64,000 nucleotides of DNA, taken from NCBI GenBank assembly GCA_030649935.1, contig JAUSFN010000036.1:1-64000 (forward strand). Direction: 5' to 3'. The notes beneath the pieces were generated by a model. The model was not told where the DNA came from. It worked only from the letters and a program-made list of their open reading frames with translations, and did no database searches. This document shows, piece by piece, positions 15,908-24,685 of this stretch (positions are counted from its first letter, which is position 1; each line of letters starts with the position of its first letter). A program made the translations under genes and the position numbers. The stretch comes from Candidatus Planktophila sp. Its GTDB lineage: Bacteria > Actinomycetota > Actinomycetes > Nanopelagicales > Nanopelagicaceae.

Positions 15908-17197
15908 TTAGTGAAACTGTTCGTTTTCTGTAGACCCAGCTAAAGCCAAGGTGGCGCTGAGTGCATTAAGTGCGGTCGAAATTGCATCAAAGTAACCTGT
16001 TCCAACTTCACGTTGATGTTTGGTTGCTGTGTACCCATCGGCTTCGCTAGCAAATTCGGCCTCCTGTAACTCAACATAAGCGCTCATTCCACGAGCTTTA
16101 TATCCTTTTGCAAGACTAAACATTGAATGGTTAAGCGAATGGAAACCAGCAAGAGTTATGAATTGGAATTTGTAACCTAGAGCCGCTAAATCTGCCTGGA
16201 AAGTTGCAATCTGAGCATCATTGAGATGTCGTTTCCAATTAAATGATGGTGAGCAGTTGTAGGCAAGTAATTTCCCTGGAAACTTTGCATGTATCGCTTT
16301 CGCAAAATCTCTAGCTAGCTCCAAGTTTGGCTCGCCGGTTTCAACCCAAATCAAATCTGCATACTCAGCAAAAGCTAAACCACGAGTGATTACGGCATGA
16401 AGCCCTGGATTTACTCTGTAGAAACCTTCACTGGTACGTTCTCCAGTTGCATACTGGGCGTCTCGAAAATCAATGTCAGAAGTTATCAAGTCAGCAGCCA
16501 AAGCATCAGTGCGGGCAATAATTAGTGTTGGGACACCAGCAACATCGGCGGCAAGTCTGGCGGCATTTAAAGTTCTGATGTGCTGTTGTGTTGGAATCAA
16601 AACTTTTCCACCTAAGTGGCCACACTTCTTTTCTGAAGCAAGTTGATCTTCCCAGTGCACAGCAGCTGCACCTGCCTGAATCATTGACTTCATTAGCTCG
16701 TATGCATTCAAGGGACCACCAAAGCCAGCTTCCGCATCGGCAACAATTGGAGCAAGCCAGTCAATGCTTGCCTTGCCTTCAACGCGTTCGACTTGATCTG
16801 CACGCATTAACGCATTGTTTATGCGACGAACAACTGCCGGGACAGAGTTTGCGGGATAAAGGCTCTGGTCTGGATAAGTTTGCCCTGAGAGATTGGCATC
16901 TCCAGCAACTTGCCAGCCTGACAAATAGATCGCCTTTAAACCAGCCCTCACCTGCTGAACAGCCTGATTGCCGGTGAGTGCGCCAAGAGCCGGCACCCAC
17001 TCCTCGGTTAACAACAATTCCCATAGGTTTTCTGCTCCACGTCGCGCCAAGGTCGACTCTTCGGTTATAGAGCCTCTTAAACGCACCACATCGTCAGCTG
17101 TGTAATCACGCTTGATGCCCGTCCAACGTGAGTTGCTCTCCCACTCATTTCGCAATTCTTCTGCGCTCTGGGTGTTACTTCCGATGTGGCTTTTCAT
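15908..17197 (-). CDS. aceA: Isocitrate lyase
   Basis: Isocitrate lyase splits isocitrate to succinate and glyoxylate and so bypasses the two decarboxylations of the TCA cycle. The 429-residue protein has the catalytic loop KKCGH with Cys192, the metal-binding ADAEAGFGG (about 152-160) and the [12 protein letters not shown] substrate loop. A gggag site precedes the ATG. It starts the aceA-aceB unit and is divergent from a RamB-type regulator, the arrangement expected when acetate or fatty-acid carbon controls the shunt. Confidence 0.97.
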   Translation of the reverse strand: MKSHIGSNTQSAEELRNEWESNSRWTGIKRDYTADDVVRLRGSITEESTLARRGAENLWELLLTEEWVPALGALTGNQAVQQVRAGLKAIYLSGWQVAGDANLSGQTYPDQSLYPANSVPAVVRRINNALMRADQVERVEGKASIDWLAPIVADAEAGFGGPLNAYELMKSMIQAGAAAVHWEDQLASEKKCGHLGGKVLIPTQQHIRTLNAARLAADVAGVPTLIIARTDALAADLITSDIDFRDAQYATGERTSEGFYRVNPGLHAVITRGLAFAEYADLIWVETGEPNLELARDFAKAIHAKFPGKLLAYNCSPSFNWKRHLNDAQIATFQADLAALGYKFQFITLAGFHSLNHSMFSLAKGYKARGMSAYVELQEAEFASEADGYTATKHQREVGTGYFDAISTALNALSATLALAGSTENEQFH

Positions 17198-17297
17198 AAA
17201 CTTCTCCCTCTTTGATTGTGAAAAAGCTAGGGTTTTCCGCCCTTTGCTCTAATTAGTTGAGTATTAAGCATCGAATCGCGGAGCACATGAGTATTTC

Positions 17298-17323
17298 AAC
17301 AGAAATAATTGATATTTTCTGTT
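17298..17323. promoter_or_regulatory. Candidate operator between aceA and ramB
   Basis: aacagaaa (17298-17305) and its inverse tttctgtt (17316-17323) flank a 10-base A/T spacer in the 169-base divergent region. A perfect 8-bp dyad with half-site centres 18 bp apart suits a dimeric XRE regulator. That RamB binds it is inference; it does not obviously match the Corynebacterium RamB consensus. Confidence 0.55.
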
Positions 17324-17366
17324 TTCCAGAACTTTCCTAACTCTGCTGCAAGTGAGAGCATCTCTC

Positions 17367-18809
17367 ATGAGCATTTTAGAAGATGAATTTGATCCCCTAA
17401 TTGTTGGACGCAGAATTCGAGAATTGCGCACCAAACAAGGAATGAATCTTGAACTCCTTGCGCGCGCCATTCAACGTGCACCATCTCAAGTTTCAGCAAT
17501 AGAGAATGGAAAGAGAACTCCGCCAATTCTACAGTTGCAGAAAATTGCACATGCACTTGGCGTAAATTTGAACCAACTGCTAAGTGCTGAGAAATTGAGT
17601 GAGCGTTCGGCAAATGAACTTGAAATTGAACGTGCGCAACGTAACGGTCTCTATGCATCGCTTGGTTTACCAGATGCCTACATTGGAAAAACAGTGAGTA
17701 ATAGCATTCTCGACATTATTCTTGGTTTACAACGGGAAGTTGAAAGATTACATCAGCAGAGATCGGCAACGCCAGAAGATGCACGTCGGGCAAATTTAGA
17801 ACTTCGAAAAGAAATGCGCAAGATTAATAATTACTTCCCTGCGCTAGAAGATGAAGCACGCAACCTTCTAGCAAAAATAGATCATAGTTCAGGGCCGCTC
17901 TCAGAACGCCTTACAGCTGAACTTGCTAATAAATTGGGTTTTACATTGCACTACGTTCGAGATTTACCGGCATCTACAAGAGTAATTACTGATGAAAAGA
18001 ACCGTCGGATATATCTACCAATGCGCCGGGAAGGTCGCGATGCTCGAACAATTTTATTACAGGCTCTAGCCGGACATCTGCTTAAGCATTCTGCACCAGT
18101 TGATTATGGTGACTATTTGTTACAACGTGTTCAGACTAACTATTTAGCTGGAGCGCTATTGATGCCAGAATCAAATGCCGTCGATTTTCTTCAGAGCGCT
18201 AAAACTAAACGAGAACTATCCGTGGAAGATTTGCGTGACTACTTTGGTGTTAGCTACGAAACCGCTGCGCATAGATTCACAAATTTAGCAACAGAGCATC
18301 TTGATCTACCCGTTCACTTTCTCAAAGTTCATGAAAGTGGCGCTATCTCGAAGGCTTATGAGAATGACAATGTGGCTTTTCCCTCCGATGTCTTCGGTTC
18401 AGTTGAGGGCCAAATAGTCTGTCGCAATTGGAGTGCTCGTAAAGTCTTCACCATTGAAGATCGTTTTACGCCTTATCACCAATATACCGACAAACCAGCT
18501 GGTACTTACTGGTGCACCTCGAGAATTCAAAATAGCGCTCAAGGAGAATTTTCGGTCAGCGTTGGAACAAAATTTGAAACTGCAAAATATTTTAGAGGAA
18601 GGGCTTCGAATACTCGTTACAAGTCGAGCTGTCCTGAACCTACGTGTTGCAGACATGCACCCGCAGTACTGGAAGAAAAATGGGGCGGAATGATCAGGCC
18701 AACTCCTCGACTGAATTCAAGTTTGCTTGCCGCAATGCCCCAAAACGGATTCCTTGGAATAGAACATCGAGAAATTCTGGAATTTCTAGAAAAACAGAAA
18801 GATTCTTAG
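17367..18809 (+). CDS. ramB: RamB/ScfR-type XRE transcriptional regulator
   Basis: The protein has an N-terminal XRE helix-turn-helix (about 15-70, IRELRTKQGMNLELLARAIQ), a middle part resembling the ImmA/IrrE peptidase fold (about 180-310) and a C-terminal short-chain fatty acyl regulator domain (DUF2083, about 320-470) with CPEPTCC. This is the RamB/ScfR architecture that regulates acetate, propionate and glyoxylate-shunt genes in actinobacteria. The ImmA-like part has no clear HExxH motif. I use ATG 17367; GTG 17352 would add five residues. It is divergent from aceA, which supports local control of the shunt. Confidence 0.9.
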   Translation: MSILEDEFDPLIVGRRIRELRTKQGMNLELLARAIQRAPSQVSAIENGKRTPPILQLQKIAHALGVNLNQLLSAEKLSERSANELEIERAQRNGLYASLGLPDAYIGKTVSNSILDIILGLQREVERLHQQRSATPEDARRANLELRKEMRKINNYFPALEDEARNLLAKIDHSSGPLSERLTAELANKLGFTLHYVRDLPASTRVITDEKNRRIYLPMRREGRDARTILLQALAGHLLKHSAPVDYGDYLLQRVQTNYLAGALLMPESNAVDFLQSAKTKRELSVEDLRDYFGVSYETAAHRFTNLATEHLDLPVHFLKVHESGAISKAYENDNVAFPSDVFGSVEGQIVCRNWSARKVFTIEDRFTPYHQYTDKPAGTYWCTSRIQNSAQGEFSVSVGTKFETAKYFRGRASNTRYKSSCPEPTCCRHAPAVLEEKWGGMIRPTPRLNSSLLAAMPQNGFLGIEHREILEFLEKQKDS

Positions 18810-18878
18810 TGCCTGGGTCGGAGCTTGTACCCTTATTGCGCAGGGCAAAGTGCCTATAGAAGCAATCGGAAAGGGTTT

Positions 18879-20639
18879 TCAATCCACATTGTTGGATAAT
18901 CCCAGTTCGATTTTTACCAAAACCATTTTCAATTTAAGAAGTAATGTATTCCTCTTAGACACAATTTCCTCTTCCGTGAGATTAGGCGAATCCGCTAACC
19001 ATTTTGAGAAATTAATTAGTTCTGCTCCCTCTTTTCTTAATGTGTAGGAGGCTACTGCACCTCCCATTTCGTCAGCAATGCCTTGGAGTTCATCAAGTGG
19101 AGCATTTGTAATTGATTCGATAGCTTTTTCAAGGACAGGCAGGCGGCGTTCCTGAATGAGTTGATCCATTCCTCTTACATATACCGGTAGCTCTATATGC
19201 ACGGTTGTTCCGATGTTAATCTCCGATTCAACATCTATTCGTCCTCCATGTAGTTCGACTATTTTCTTGACAATCGACAATCCAAGACCCGTACCTGGGA
19301 TTTGAGCATGTACAGCGTTTTCTGATCGAAAGAAACGGTGAAATAACTTTTTCATGTCTTCGGTAGAAATACCCATACCTTGATCGGAGACGCTCACACG
19401 TACAAACTTCGCACCGTTTTTATCTAAAACATTGACTATTCCAACACGTATTTTTGAATTTCTCGGGCTAAATTTGACCGAATTCTGGAATAAATTAATG
19501 AAAACCTGAGAAATTTGACCTCTGTTTCCAGCTATGGACCAGTCGTCATGAGAATTGTCATAAGAATTTTCGGCAACGAATTCAATTGAAATCGCTGCCT
19601 CATCCAGTGATGGTTGTAAAACAAAGATTGCATCTGCAATTATTTCATCCAAGATTATACGTTTGAAAACCTTCGGATTTGCCCCAACTTCTAATTTTGA
19701 AATTGTAAGCATGTTCTCCACAAGATCAAGAAGTGATAATAGATTTCGATCAACAATCTTTAGAAATTTTGCAACTTTAGGATTCTTCTCTTCGTCGGTT
19801 AAGTCATTTACCAAACCTAGATATCCTAGGATTGATGTCAGAGGCGTGCGAAGCTCGTGATTAATATTTGATATAAATTCATTTTTTTCATCATCTAATA
19901 CCTTTAATTCGGTGATAGCAAGCAGCGCTACTCCTAATTCTGCTCTACTCAAGGCAAGGTCTGCCAGCTGAGTTTTTATTGAATTTTGAATAGACTTGTA
20001 CCGTGCAGAAAAAGAAGCTCTCACCCAAGAAATTAGAATAAAAATCATGAGAAGAAGAAGATAGCGAAGCCATAGATTTCTTGTGGTGATTTTTTCACGT
20101 TCTATCGTAACTTCTCTCAATTTAACTTCAATATTTCTTTGAAATGAAATGACTAACTTTGCAGCATAATCTATGACTTTTACTGAAATGGGATCGATTT
20201 GAGCACGTATTGAATCTTGTAATTGGACAGGAAGTGAGCCTTGGGGCGATTCATTAATGATTACATCTATCTCTTTGAGAGCTTGAAGAAATGAAGGATC
20301 TACAAGACGACTAACGGCCATACCGCTTGAATTTGTTGCATATAAGTGTTTGGTGAGTTCATCACGGGCAGCTTCAACACCGCTTCTGGGTAATGCTCCT
20401 TTACTCCATTGTTTGATTTCAACTATGTACTCAAGCGCTTCACGCTGAGTGGAAATGATTGATTCTGAAGATTTTTCCGCAGCGGTCAAGATCACACTTT
20501 GTTTTGCTGACACTTGAGACGCGTTAAACGTAGAAAAAGTCATTGCTACAAGTACAAGCAAAGTTAAAAATGCGAAAAAATTTTGCCAATTTGAAAGGTG
20601 GAATGAATTCTCACCAGATGGAGTTTTTAATTGAGCCAC
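18879..20639 (-). CDS. Orphan sensor histidine kinase with C-terminal helical extension
   Basis: The 586-residue kinase has a membrane span at about 20-38, an extracytoplasmic helical sensor (about 40-195), a second span at about 196-216, a coiled linker, and the HisKA domain with phosphoacceptor His261 in NINHELRTP. The ATPase domain (about 365-485) shows an N box (NLFQNSVKFS), DQGMGIS and GTGLGLS. About 90 residues follow that are absent from standard kinases. The segment around residue 523 (GIADEMGGAVASY) resembles a histidine phosphotransfer helix with Asp in place of His. No response regulator is adjacent. Confidence 0.9.
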   Translation of the reverse strand: MAQLKTPSGENSFHLSNWQNFFAFLTLLVLVAMTFSTFNASQVSAKQSVILTAAEKSSESIISTQREALEYIVEIKQWSKGALPRSGVEAARDELTKHLYATNSSGMAVSRLVDPSFLQALKEIDVIINESPQGSLPVQLQDSIRAQIDPISVKVIDYAAKLVISFQRNIEVKLREVTIEREKITTRNLWLRYLLLLMIFILISWVRASFSARYKSIQNSIKTQLADLALSRAELGVALLAITELKVLDDEKNEFISNINHELRTPLTSILGYLGLVNDLTDEEKNPKVAKFLKIVDRNLLSLLDLVENMLTISKLEVGANPKVFKRIILDEIIADAIFVLQPSLDEAAISIEFVAENSYDNSHDDWSIAGNRGQISQVFINLFQNSVKFSPRNSKIRVGIVNVLDKNGAKFVRVSVSDQGMGISTEDMKKLFHRFFRSENAVHAQIPGTGLGLSIVKKIVELHGGRIDVESEINIGTTVHIELPVYVRGMDQLIQERRLPVLEKAIESITNAPLDELQGIADEMGGAVASYTLRKEGAELINFSKWLADSPNLTEEEIVSKRNTLLLKLKMVLVKIELGLSNNVD

Positions 20640-20700
20640 GAATTCACCCCCATCTTCTCCATCGTGAGATTCTAAACGTTAATTACTACTTTTAGTGGAA

Positions 20701-21195
20701 TCACCTTTGATCTGAAATAGTCGTCCCTAAGTAAGCTGCCTGCATCGCAGCTAAATCAATTTTTTTCATCTCAAGCATCGCTTTAGTTGCGCGTTGCGCG
20801 CCGTCAATATCGGATCCACCAAGAAATTGACCCATCACCGGTGACGTCACTTGCCAAGAAACACCAAACTTATCTTTAAGCCATCCACACTGACTTTCGC
20901 TTCCACCGTTCGAAATAAGAAGTTCCCAATATTTATCTATTTCTTCTTGATCTGCGCAGGGAATTTGGAATGAGACCGCTTCGCAATGTTTGAATTGTGG
21001 GCCGCCATTTAAGCCGATAAATGGTTGGCCAAAGATTCTGAAGTTAACAACTACCTCTTCACCTTGCGCGTTACCTGGAGTGTCCGTAGGTGCAATCCAA
21101 TTGCCCTGAACTGAACTATCTGGGAAAATTTTTGTATAGAAGTTAGCCGCTTCGCGGGCTTGACCGTTAAACCAGAGACAGGTAATAATTTCCAT
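20701..21195 (-). CDS. VOC-superfamily PhnB-like protein
   Basis: The 164-residue protein has the PhnB/3-demethylubiquinone-methyltransferase-like VOC pattern: CLWFNGQAREAANFYTKIFP at the start, FIGLNGGPQFKHCEAVSFQI in the middle, and CGWLKDKFGVSWQ near residue 110. Its C-terminus has AMLEMKKIDLAAMQAAY, common in this group. Despite the Pfam label, these are not methyltransferases; they act as bleomycin-resistance- or glyoxalase-like folds of unknown substrate. It stands alone on the minus strand. Confidence 0.88.
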   Translation of the reverse strand: MEIITCLWFNGQAREAANFYTKIFPDSSVQGNWIAPTDTPGNAQGEEVVVNFRIFGQPFIGLNGGPQFKHCEAVSFQIPCADQEEIDKYWELLISNGGSESQCGWLKDKFGVSWQVTSPVMGQFLGGSDIDGAQRATKAMLEMKKIDLAAMQAAYLGTTISDQR

Positions 21196-21325
21196 AACCC
21201 AAGGTTACTTCGCTAGAAAACAAATAGATACCTCTGGCAATGCTAGATGGCTAGTTGAAATTAAATTCCTTCAGCGCAACATAGGCTAGTGTGTTGCTGC
21301 AACTTCAAGGTTTTTTCAAATTGAC

Positions 21326-21350
21326 GAGTGCCAGTTAAACTTCGGCACTC
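21326..21350. terminator. Hairpin at the stop codon of the 141-residue gene
   Basis: gagtgcc (21326-21332) pairs with ggcactc (21344-21350) and overlaps the stop codon of the leftward gene. On the plus strand it is followed by tttctt; on the minus strand the U-run is poor. A weak terminator or 3' stabilising hairpin is possible. Confidence 0.4.
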
Positions 21351-21760
21351 TTTCTTCGGATTACTGTTTTGAATTTCAGGTTATGTGTCTCGGCGATTGA
21401 CTTAATAGATTTCGAGATTTCCCCTATGTCATAGTCATAATCAATCTTCACCCCGTTTGCTCCAATAAAAACTCCCTTAACGTGCCGTGAGAGCGTTTTT
21501 CCCGCTTGAAATGATGATTCAGAGCTAGAACCAAATGAAAACCCCTTGCTCTTTTCCGCAGTTTTTTCATAAAGAAAAATTACCTTCTCCTTTTCATCAA
21601 CGAGAACAGCATTTTCATAGTTGATTGACTTATCACCTGAACCACCTTTTGCATCTAGAAGTTGGCAATTGACGGTGATATCGGATGCTCCACCTAGTGT
21701 TGGAGACAGCCCCATTGAATCTAATTTTTCGAAAATCTCTTGTACGATTTCGTTCTTCAT
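21335..21760 (-). CDS. Hypothetical cytosolic protein, 141 residues
   Basis: I do not recognise a named family. The protein begins MKNEIVQEIFEKLDSMGLSP, followed by a Gly-rich stretch and alternating short strands (AVLVDEKEKVIFLYEKTAEK, GVKIDYDYDIGEI), and ends in a helix and a basic strand (FKTVIRRK). A Ser-rich loop lies at about 75-85. No signal peptide or membrane segment is seen. It follows the FN3 protein by 8 bases on the same strand, so the two may be co-transcribed. Normal codon use and fit between neighbours support a real gene. Confidence 0.7.
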   Translation of the reverse strand: MKNEIVQEIFEKLDSMGLSPTLGGASDITVNCQLLDAKGGSGDKSINYENAVLVDEKEKVIFLYEKTAEKSKGFSFGSSSESSFQAGKTLSRHVKGVFIGANGVKIDYDYDIGEISKSIKSIAETHNLKFKTVIRRKSAEV

Positions 21761-21768
21761 CTCTTCAC

Positions 21769-22908
21769 CTAACCCTTTGTTACTATCCGAACAGCCTTTG
21801 AACTTGGACTCTCTTTGCCTGCAAACATGGTGTACACCGCTACGTTAAAGACCTGCTTAGGCTCAAGATTTTTAATCGTGCAGGTAAAAACCTTCGCTGT
21901 GGTTCGGCATTCATGTATCAACTTGTCACTACCGCCAAGTGCGTCTGCCCGATACCCAAGGATTTTTAAACCCCCGGTGTACTTTGGTGGACTCCATGAA
22001 AACCGCAGAGCCTTAGAAAGTGAGACGACTTTCACATTGCGTGGATAGGACACCCCGGATGCTAAGCCTGTAGCGATTGGAGATGCCTGAGAACCACTTT
22101 TTGATGTTGAGTTCGGAGTTGCCTTCGCAGAGGTTGATGCTCTGGGAGTTGCCTTAGTTGGTGTTGGACTAGCTGTAGGCACTGCAGAACTCCCTGCAAT
22201 AATTTTTATCCGGGGAAAAGACGGGAAGCCTGAACCGAGTGAAGTATATGTTCGCACTTGCGCGTAGTAGGTTGCCCCTAATTTCAAGCCGCCGATTAAG
22301 CAACTGCTATCGGTGATAGCACCGCTGGTACAAAAACCTGCATATGAACCAGCGCCAATCTCAGAACCCGTAAATACTTCTGCGGTGTACCAAGAAAATA
22401 CCCCCGTTCCCGCACTTGTTAATGGAGTCCACTTAATCGTAATTAAACCTTTGGAATCACTAGTTGCACTCACATTGCTTGGTGGTTTACCAGTTGCACC
22501 TGGAGAAATCGACTTTGCAGAACTCGGAGTTCCAGCTCCAGCGCTATTACTTGCTATGACATCGACGTAGTACACAGTTCCTGAAATTAATCCACTAATA
22601 ATGCAACCAAATTGGGTCGTGGTGCAGGAAGCAAACATCATCGAATTTGTCGGCGGTGGTAGGTTCCATATTCTCGCTGTGTAATTAAGTAGAGATTCTC
22701 CACCATTTGAGCTCGGAGGATCCCACGTGATTGCGACTTGATTAGTATCACTCATTACCTCTACATACTGAGGTGCTGTTGGTGGATTTGCACCATAGGA
22801 AAGTGGAGATTGAATTACACCAAGCAGTATTGAGATTAATAAAACTAGAGCACGATTGAATTTACTTGACAGCAATTGACACCGTAAAGACTGAGTTGTC
22901 ACCGCCAT
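21769..22908 (-). CDS. Secreted protein with three fibronectin type III domains
   Basis: A signal peptide (hydrophobic core about residues 20-34, cleavage near SYGA) leads into FN3 domains at about 42-130, 140-235 and 290-378. Each shows the VAITWDPPSSNGG or LRFSWSPPKYTGG type of core and the tyrosine corner. A Ser/Thr/Pro/Ala-rich linker of about 45 residues separates domains 2 and 3. It is probably anchored loosely at, or released from, the cell surface for protein or polysaccharide contacts. No catalytic domain is present. ATG 22908 is only 2 bases from the AGGAGG; GTG 22902 has the better spacing (8 bases) and may be the real start. Confidence 0.87.
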   Translation of the reverse strand: MAVTTQSLRCQLLSSKFNRALVLLISILLGVIQSPLSYGANPPTAPQYVEVMSDTNQVAITWDPPSSNGGESLLNYTARIWNLPPPTNSMMFASCTTTQFGCIISGLISGTVYYVDVIASNSAGAGTPSSAKSISPGATGKPPSNVSATSDSKGLITIKWTPLTSAGTGVFSWYTAEVFTGSEIGAGSYAGFCTSGAITDSSCLIGGLKLGATYYAQVRTYTSLGSGFPSFPRIKIIAGSSAVPTASPTPTKATPRASTSAKATPNSTSKSGSQASPIATGLASGVSYPRNVKVVSLSKALRFSWSPPKYTGGLKILGYRADALGGSDKLIHECRTTAKVFTCTIKNLEPKQVFNVAVYTMFAGKESPSSKAVRIVTKG

Positions 22909-22910
22909 CA

Positions 22911-22916
22911 CCTCCT
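22911..22916 (-). promoter_or_regulatory. Perfect Shine-Dalgarno AGGAGG deciding the FN3 start
   Basis: The motif (cctcct on the plus strand) lies 2 bases before ATG 22908 and 8 bases before in-frame GTG 22902. The spacing favours the GTG. Confidence 0.7.
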
Positions 22917-23177
22917 AACAAGAGATGAGAAAATCCTTTCTTTTGATGGTACAACTGAGACTCTCCACAGTCATCAGGGTGGTCAAATTTTCCCCTCTTG
23001 TGCTATGGATTTGAGTGCCGGTTCTCATGAATTAGGCTTTTTTTCTCTTCTCAGAGCCATCCATTGGCTTTCAATGCCACAGGAAGGCTTGAGAATTCTC
23101 TCAGGATAGGCACAAGAAATAATCTTAATTTTTGACCACGGGCCAGTTAGACCCGGATCGTTTATGAGGAGCGAATC

Positions 23178-23822
23178 ATGAAAGTAAGAAGAGTTTTGGG
23201 AGTAGCCCTACTAGCCTCTGGTTTGATGGCTGGAACAGTAACTGCAGTGCAGGCGGATTCAACGCTACTGCCAGCGGCTACGAATTCAACTGCTTACCAA
23301 GCAGCTTTAGCACAGTATAAAATTGACATGATGAAGTATCGAGTTGAAGTAATAAAGATTGCAATTGCTAATCGCATCGCTATGGATAAATACAACACCG
23401 ATTGGCAGATTGCGGTAGCAAAATATTACGCCGATTGGAAAGTTGCAATCGAGCAATATCAAACTCTTCGCGCAATTTATGAAGCAAAAATTGCACCTGC
23501 CGTTGCTGCACGCAAAGCTGCAATTATGAAAGCGGATGCTGATTTCTTAGCTGCCGTTGGAGTTGCTGGTGCAACTAGTGCCCAACTTGAGTCAGCTGTT
23601 AAAGCTCATCACCAGGCCATGGAGGCCGCTATGGATGCATTTAAATCAGCGGTAGCAACTCTCGGTGATGAGCCAGTAAAACCAATTAAGCCAGTTGAAC
23701 TTACTAAGCCACCTGTTCCAGTAAAGGGTGTAGCACCTGTAAAGCCTATAGCACCTGGAAAGCCAGCTAAGACCGAAAAGCCTGAAAAGACTCCAAAGCC
23801 TGAAAAGACTCCAAAGCCATAA
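23178..23822 (+). CDS. Secreted helical protein with Lys/Pro-rich tail
   Basis: The 214-residue protein has a signal peptide (hydrophobic core about 6-22, cleavage after VQA). A long Ala/Lys/Tyr-rich helical part (about 35-160, with recurring YKID, YRVEV, YNTDW and YYADW steps) follows, then a Lys/Pro tail with repeated EKTPKP. Such basic Pro-rich tails can thread or bind the cell wall. A gaggag site precedes the ATG, and a strong terminator follows the stop by 12 bases, so it is a single-gene unit. The product at 41233-41682 has the same architecture and is probably a paralogue. No named family is recognised. Confidence 0.85.
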   Translation: MKVRRVLGVALLASGLMAGTVTAVQADSTLLPAATNSTAYQAALAQYKIDMMKYRVEVIKIAIANRIAMDKYNTDWQIAVAKYYADWKVAIEQYQTLRAIYEAKIAPAVAARKAAIMKADADFLAAVGVAGATSAQLESAVKAHHQAMEAAMDAFKSAVATLGDEPVKPIKPVELTKPPVPVKGVAPVKPIAPGKPAKTEKPEKTPKPEKTPKP

Positions 23823-23834
23823 TAAGTAATTAAC

Positions 23835-23870
23835 AAAACCCTCGAACCGAAAAAATGGTTCGAGGGTTTT
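23835..23870. terminator. Bidirectional intrinsic terminator
   Basis: aaaaccctcgaacc (23835-23848) pairs perfectly with 23857-23870 around an A-rich 8-base loop. A- and T-runs at the two ends let it serve both the secreted-protein gene and the leftward bdhA, which ends at 23885. Confidence 0.9.
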
Positions 23871-23884
23871 GTCGTGGAGCTAAC

Positions 23885-24685
23885 TTATTGCGCAGTCCAT
23901 CCGCCATCAACCGGGATTGAAGCGCCTGTAATGTTATGCGCAGCCTGAGAACATAAGAACACGACAACGGCCCCTATCTCCTCCGGAGTAGACATTCGTC
24001 TAGAAGGCTGCTTCTCAGACAATAAATCGGCGATACCTGCAGCACGATCACCATTAAAGATTGCAACGCGGGCTTGAATCTGTGGCTCGATCAATGAAGT
24101 TTCTACCCAACCAGGGCAGATTGCATTTACCGTTACGCCGCCAGAATCGCGTGTACCGCTTGCTGCATATTCCAGAGCTGCGGCTTTAGTTAATCCAATT
24201 ACTCCATGTTTTGCCGAGACGTATGGTGCTTTAGCAATCGATGCGACTAATCCATGAACTGAGGATGTGTTAATGACTCTGCCATATCCTCGAACCTGCA
24301 TGTGTGGTAGTAATAAACGCATTGTGTCAAAATAGGAAGAGAGATTTATAGCAATGATGTCATTCCACTTTTCGCGAGGCATTTCAGTGATTGATGCGGT
24401 GTGTTGAATGCCTGCGTTGTTACATAAAATATCTACTGGACCATTAGCTAGAACTGCCGCTACCAATGCCTCTGTTGCAGTGCTATCGCGAAGATCGCTC
24501 ACATGTGACTCAAACCTTGTCGCGCCAGCAGCGCTCACCAAAGCTTCGGCCCTCTTAATTGTTTCGATATCTGCAAGGCCATGTAAAACAATCTCAGCGC
24601 CTTCGCGAGCAAGGGCAGTGGCAATTCCTAATCCAATTCCTTGAAATGAACCCGTTATCAATGCGCGCTTACCTTTTAAGCTCAT
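23885..24685 (-). CDS. bdhA: D-3-hydroxybutyrate dehydrogenase
   Basis: This short-chain dehydrogenase oxidises (R)-3-hydroxybutyrate to acetoacetate with NAD+. In 266 residues it shows the cofactor motif TGSFQGIG (about 11-18), NNAGIQH (about 89-95), and the catalytic Ser in NTSSVHG, Tyr155 and Lys159. The 3-hydroxybutyrate dehydrogenase subgroup markers are CPGWVETSLIEPQI (about 190-203) and LLSEKQPSRRMSTPEEIG. It overlaps the upstream hydrolase gene by 4 bp (ATGA). Opposite lies a Liv-type importer with an acetoacetate-CoA ligase, which fits a hydroxybutyrate-to-acetoacetyl-CoA route. Confidence 0.92.
   Translation of the reverse strand: MSLKGKRALITGSFQGIGLGIATALAREGAEIVLHGLADIETIKRAEALVSAAGATRFESHVSDLRDSTATEALVAAVLANGPVDILCNNAGIQHTASITEMPREKWNDIIAINLSSYFDTMRLLLPHMQVRGYGRVINTSSVHGLVASIAKAPYVSAKHGVIGLTKAAALEYAASGTRDSGGVTVNAICPGWVETSLIEPQIQARVAIFNGDRAAGIADLLSEKQPSRRMSTPEEIGAVVVFLCSQAAHNITGASIPVDGGWTAQ

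Noticed and set aside
18694-18882. Short leftward frame over the 3' end of ramB
   Set aside because: It is antisense to the conserved C-terminal regulator domain and shows no independent coding signs.
21196-21334. Possible small RNA or riboswitch upstream of the VOC gene
   Set aside because: Apart from the hairpin at 21326-21350, I could find no conserved-looking structure or partner gene that would suggest a riboswitch.
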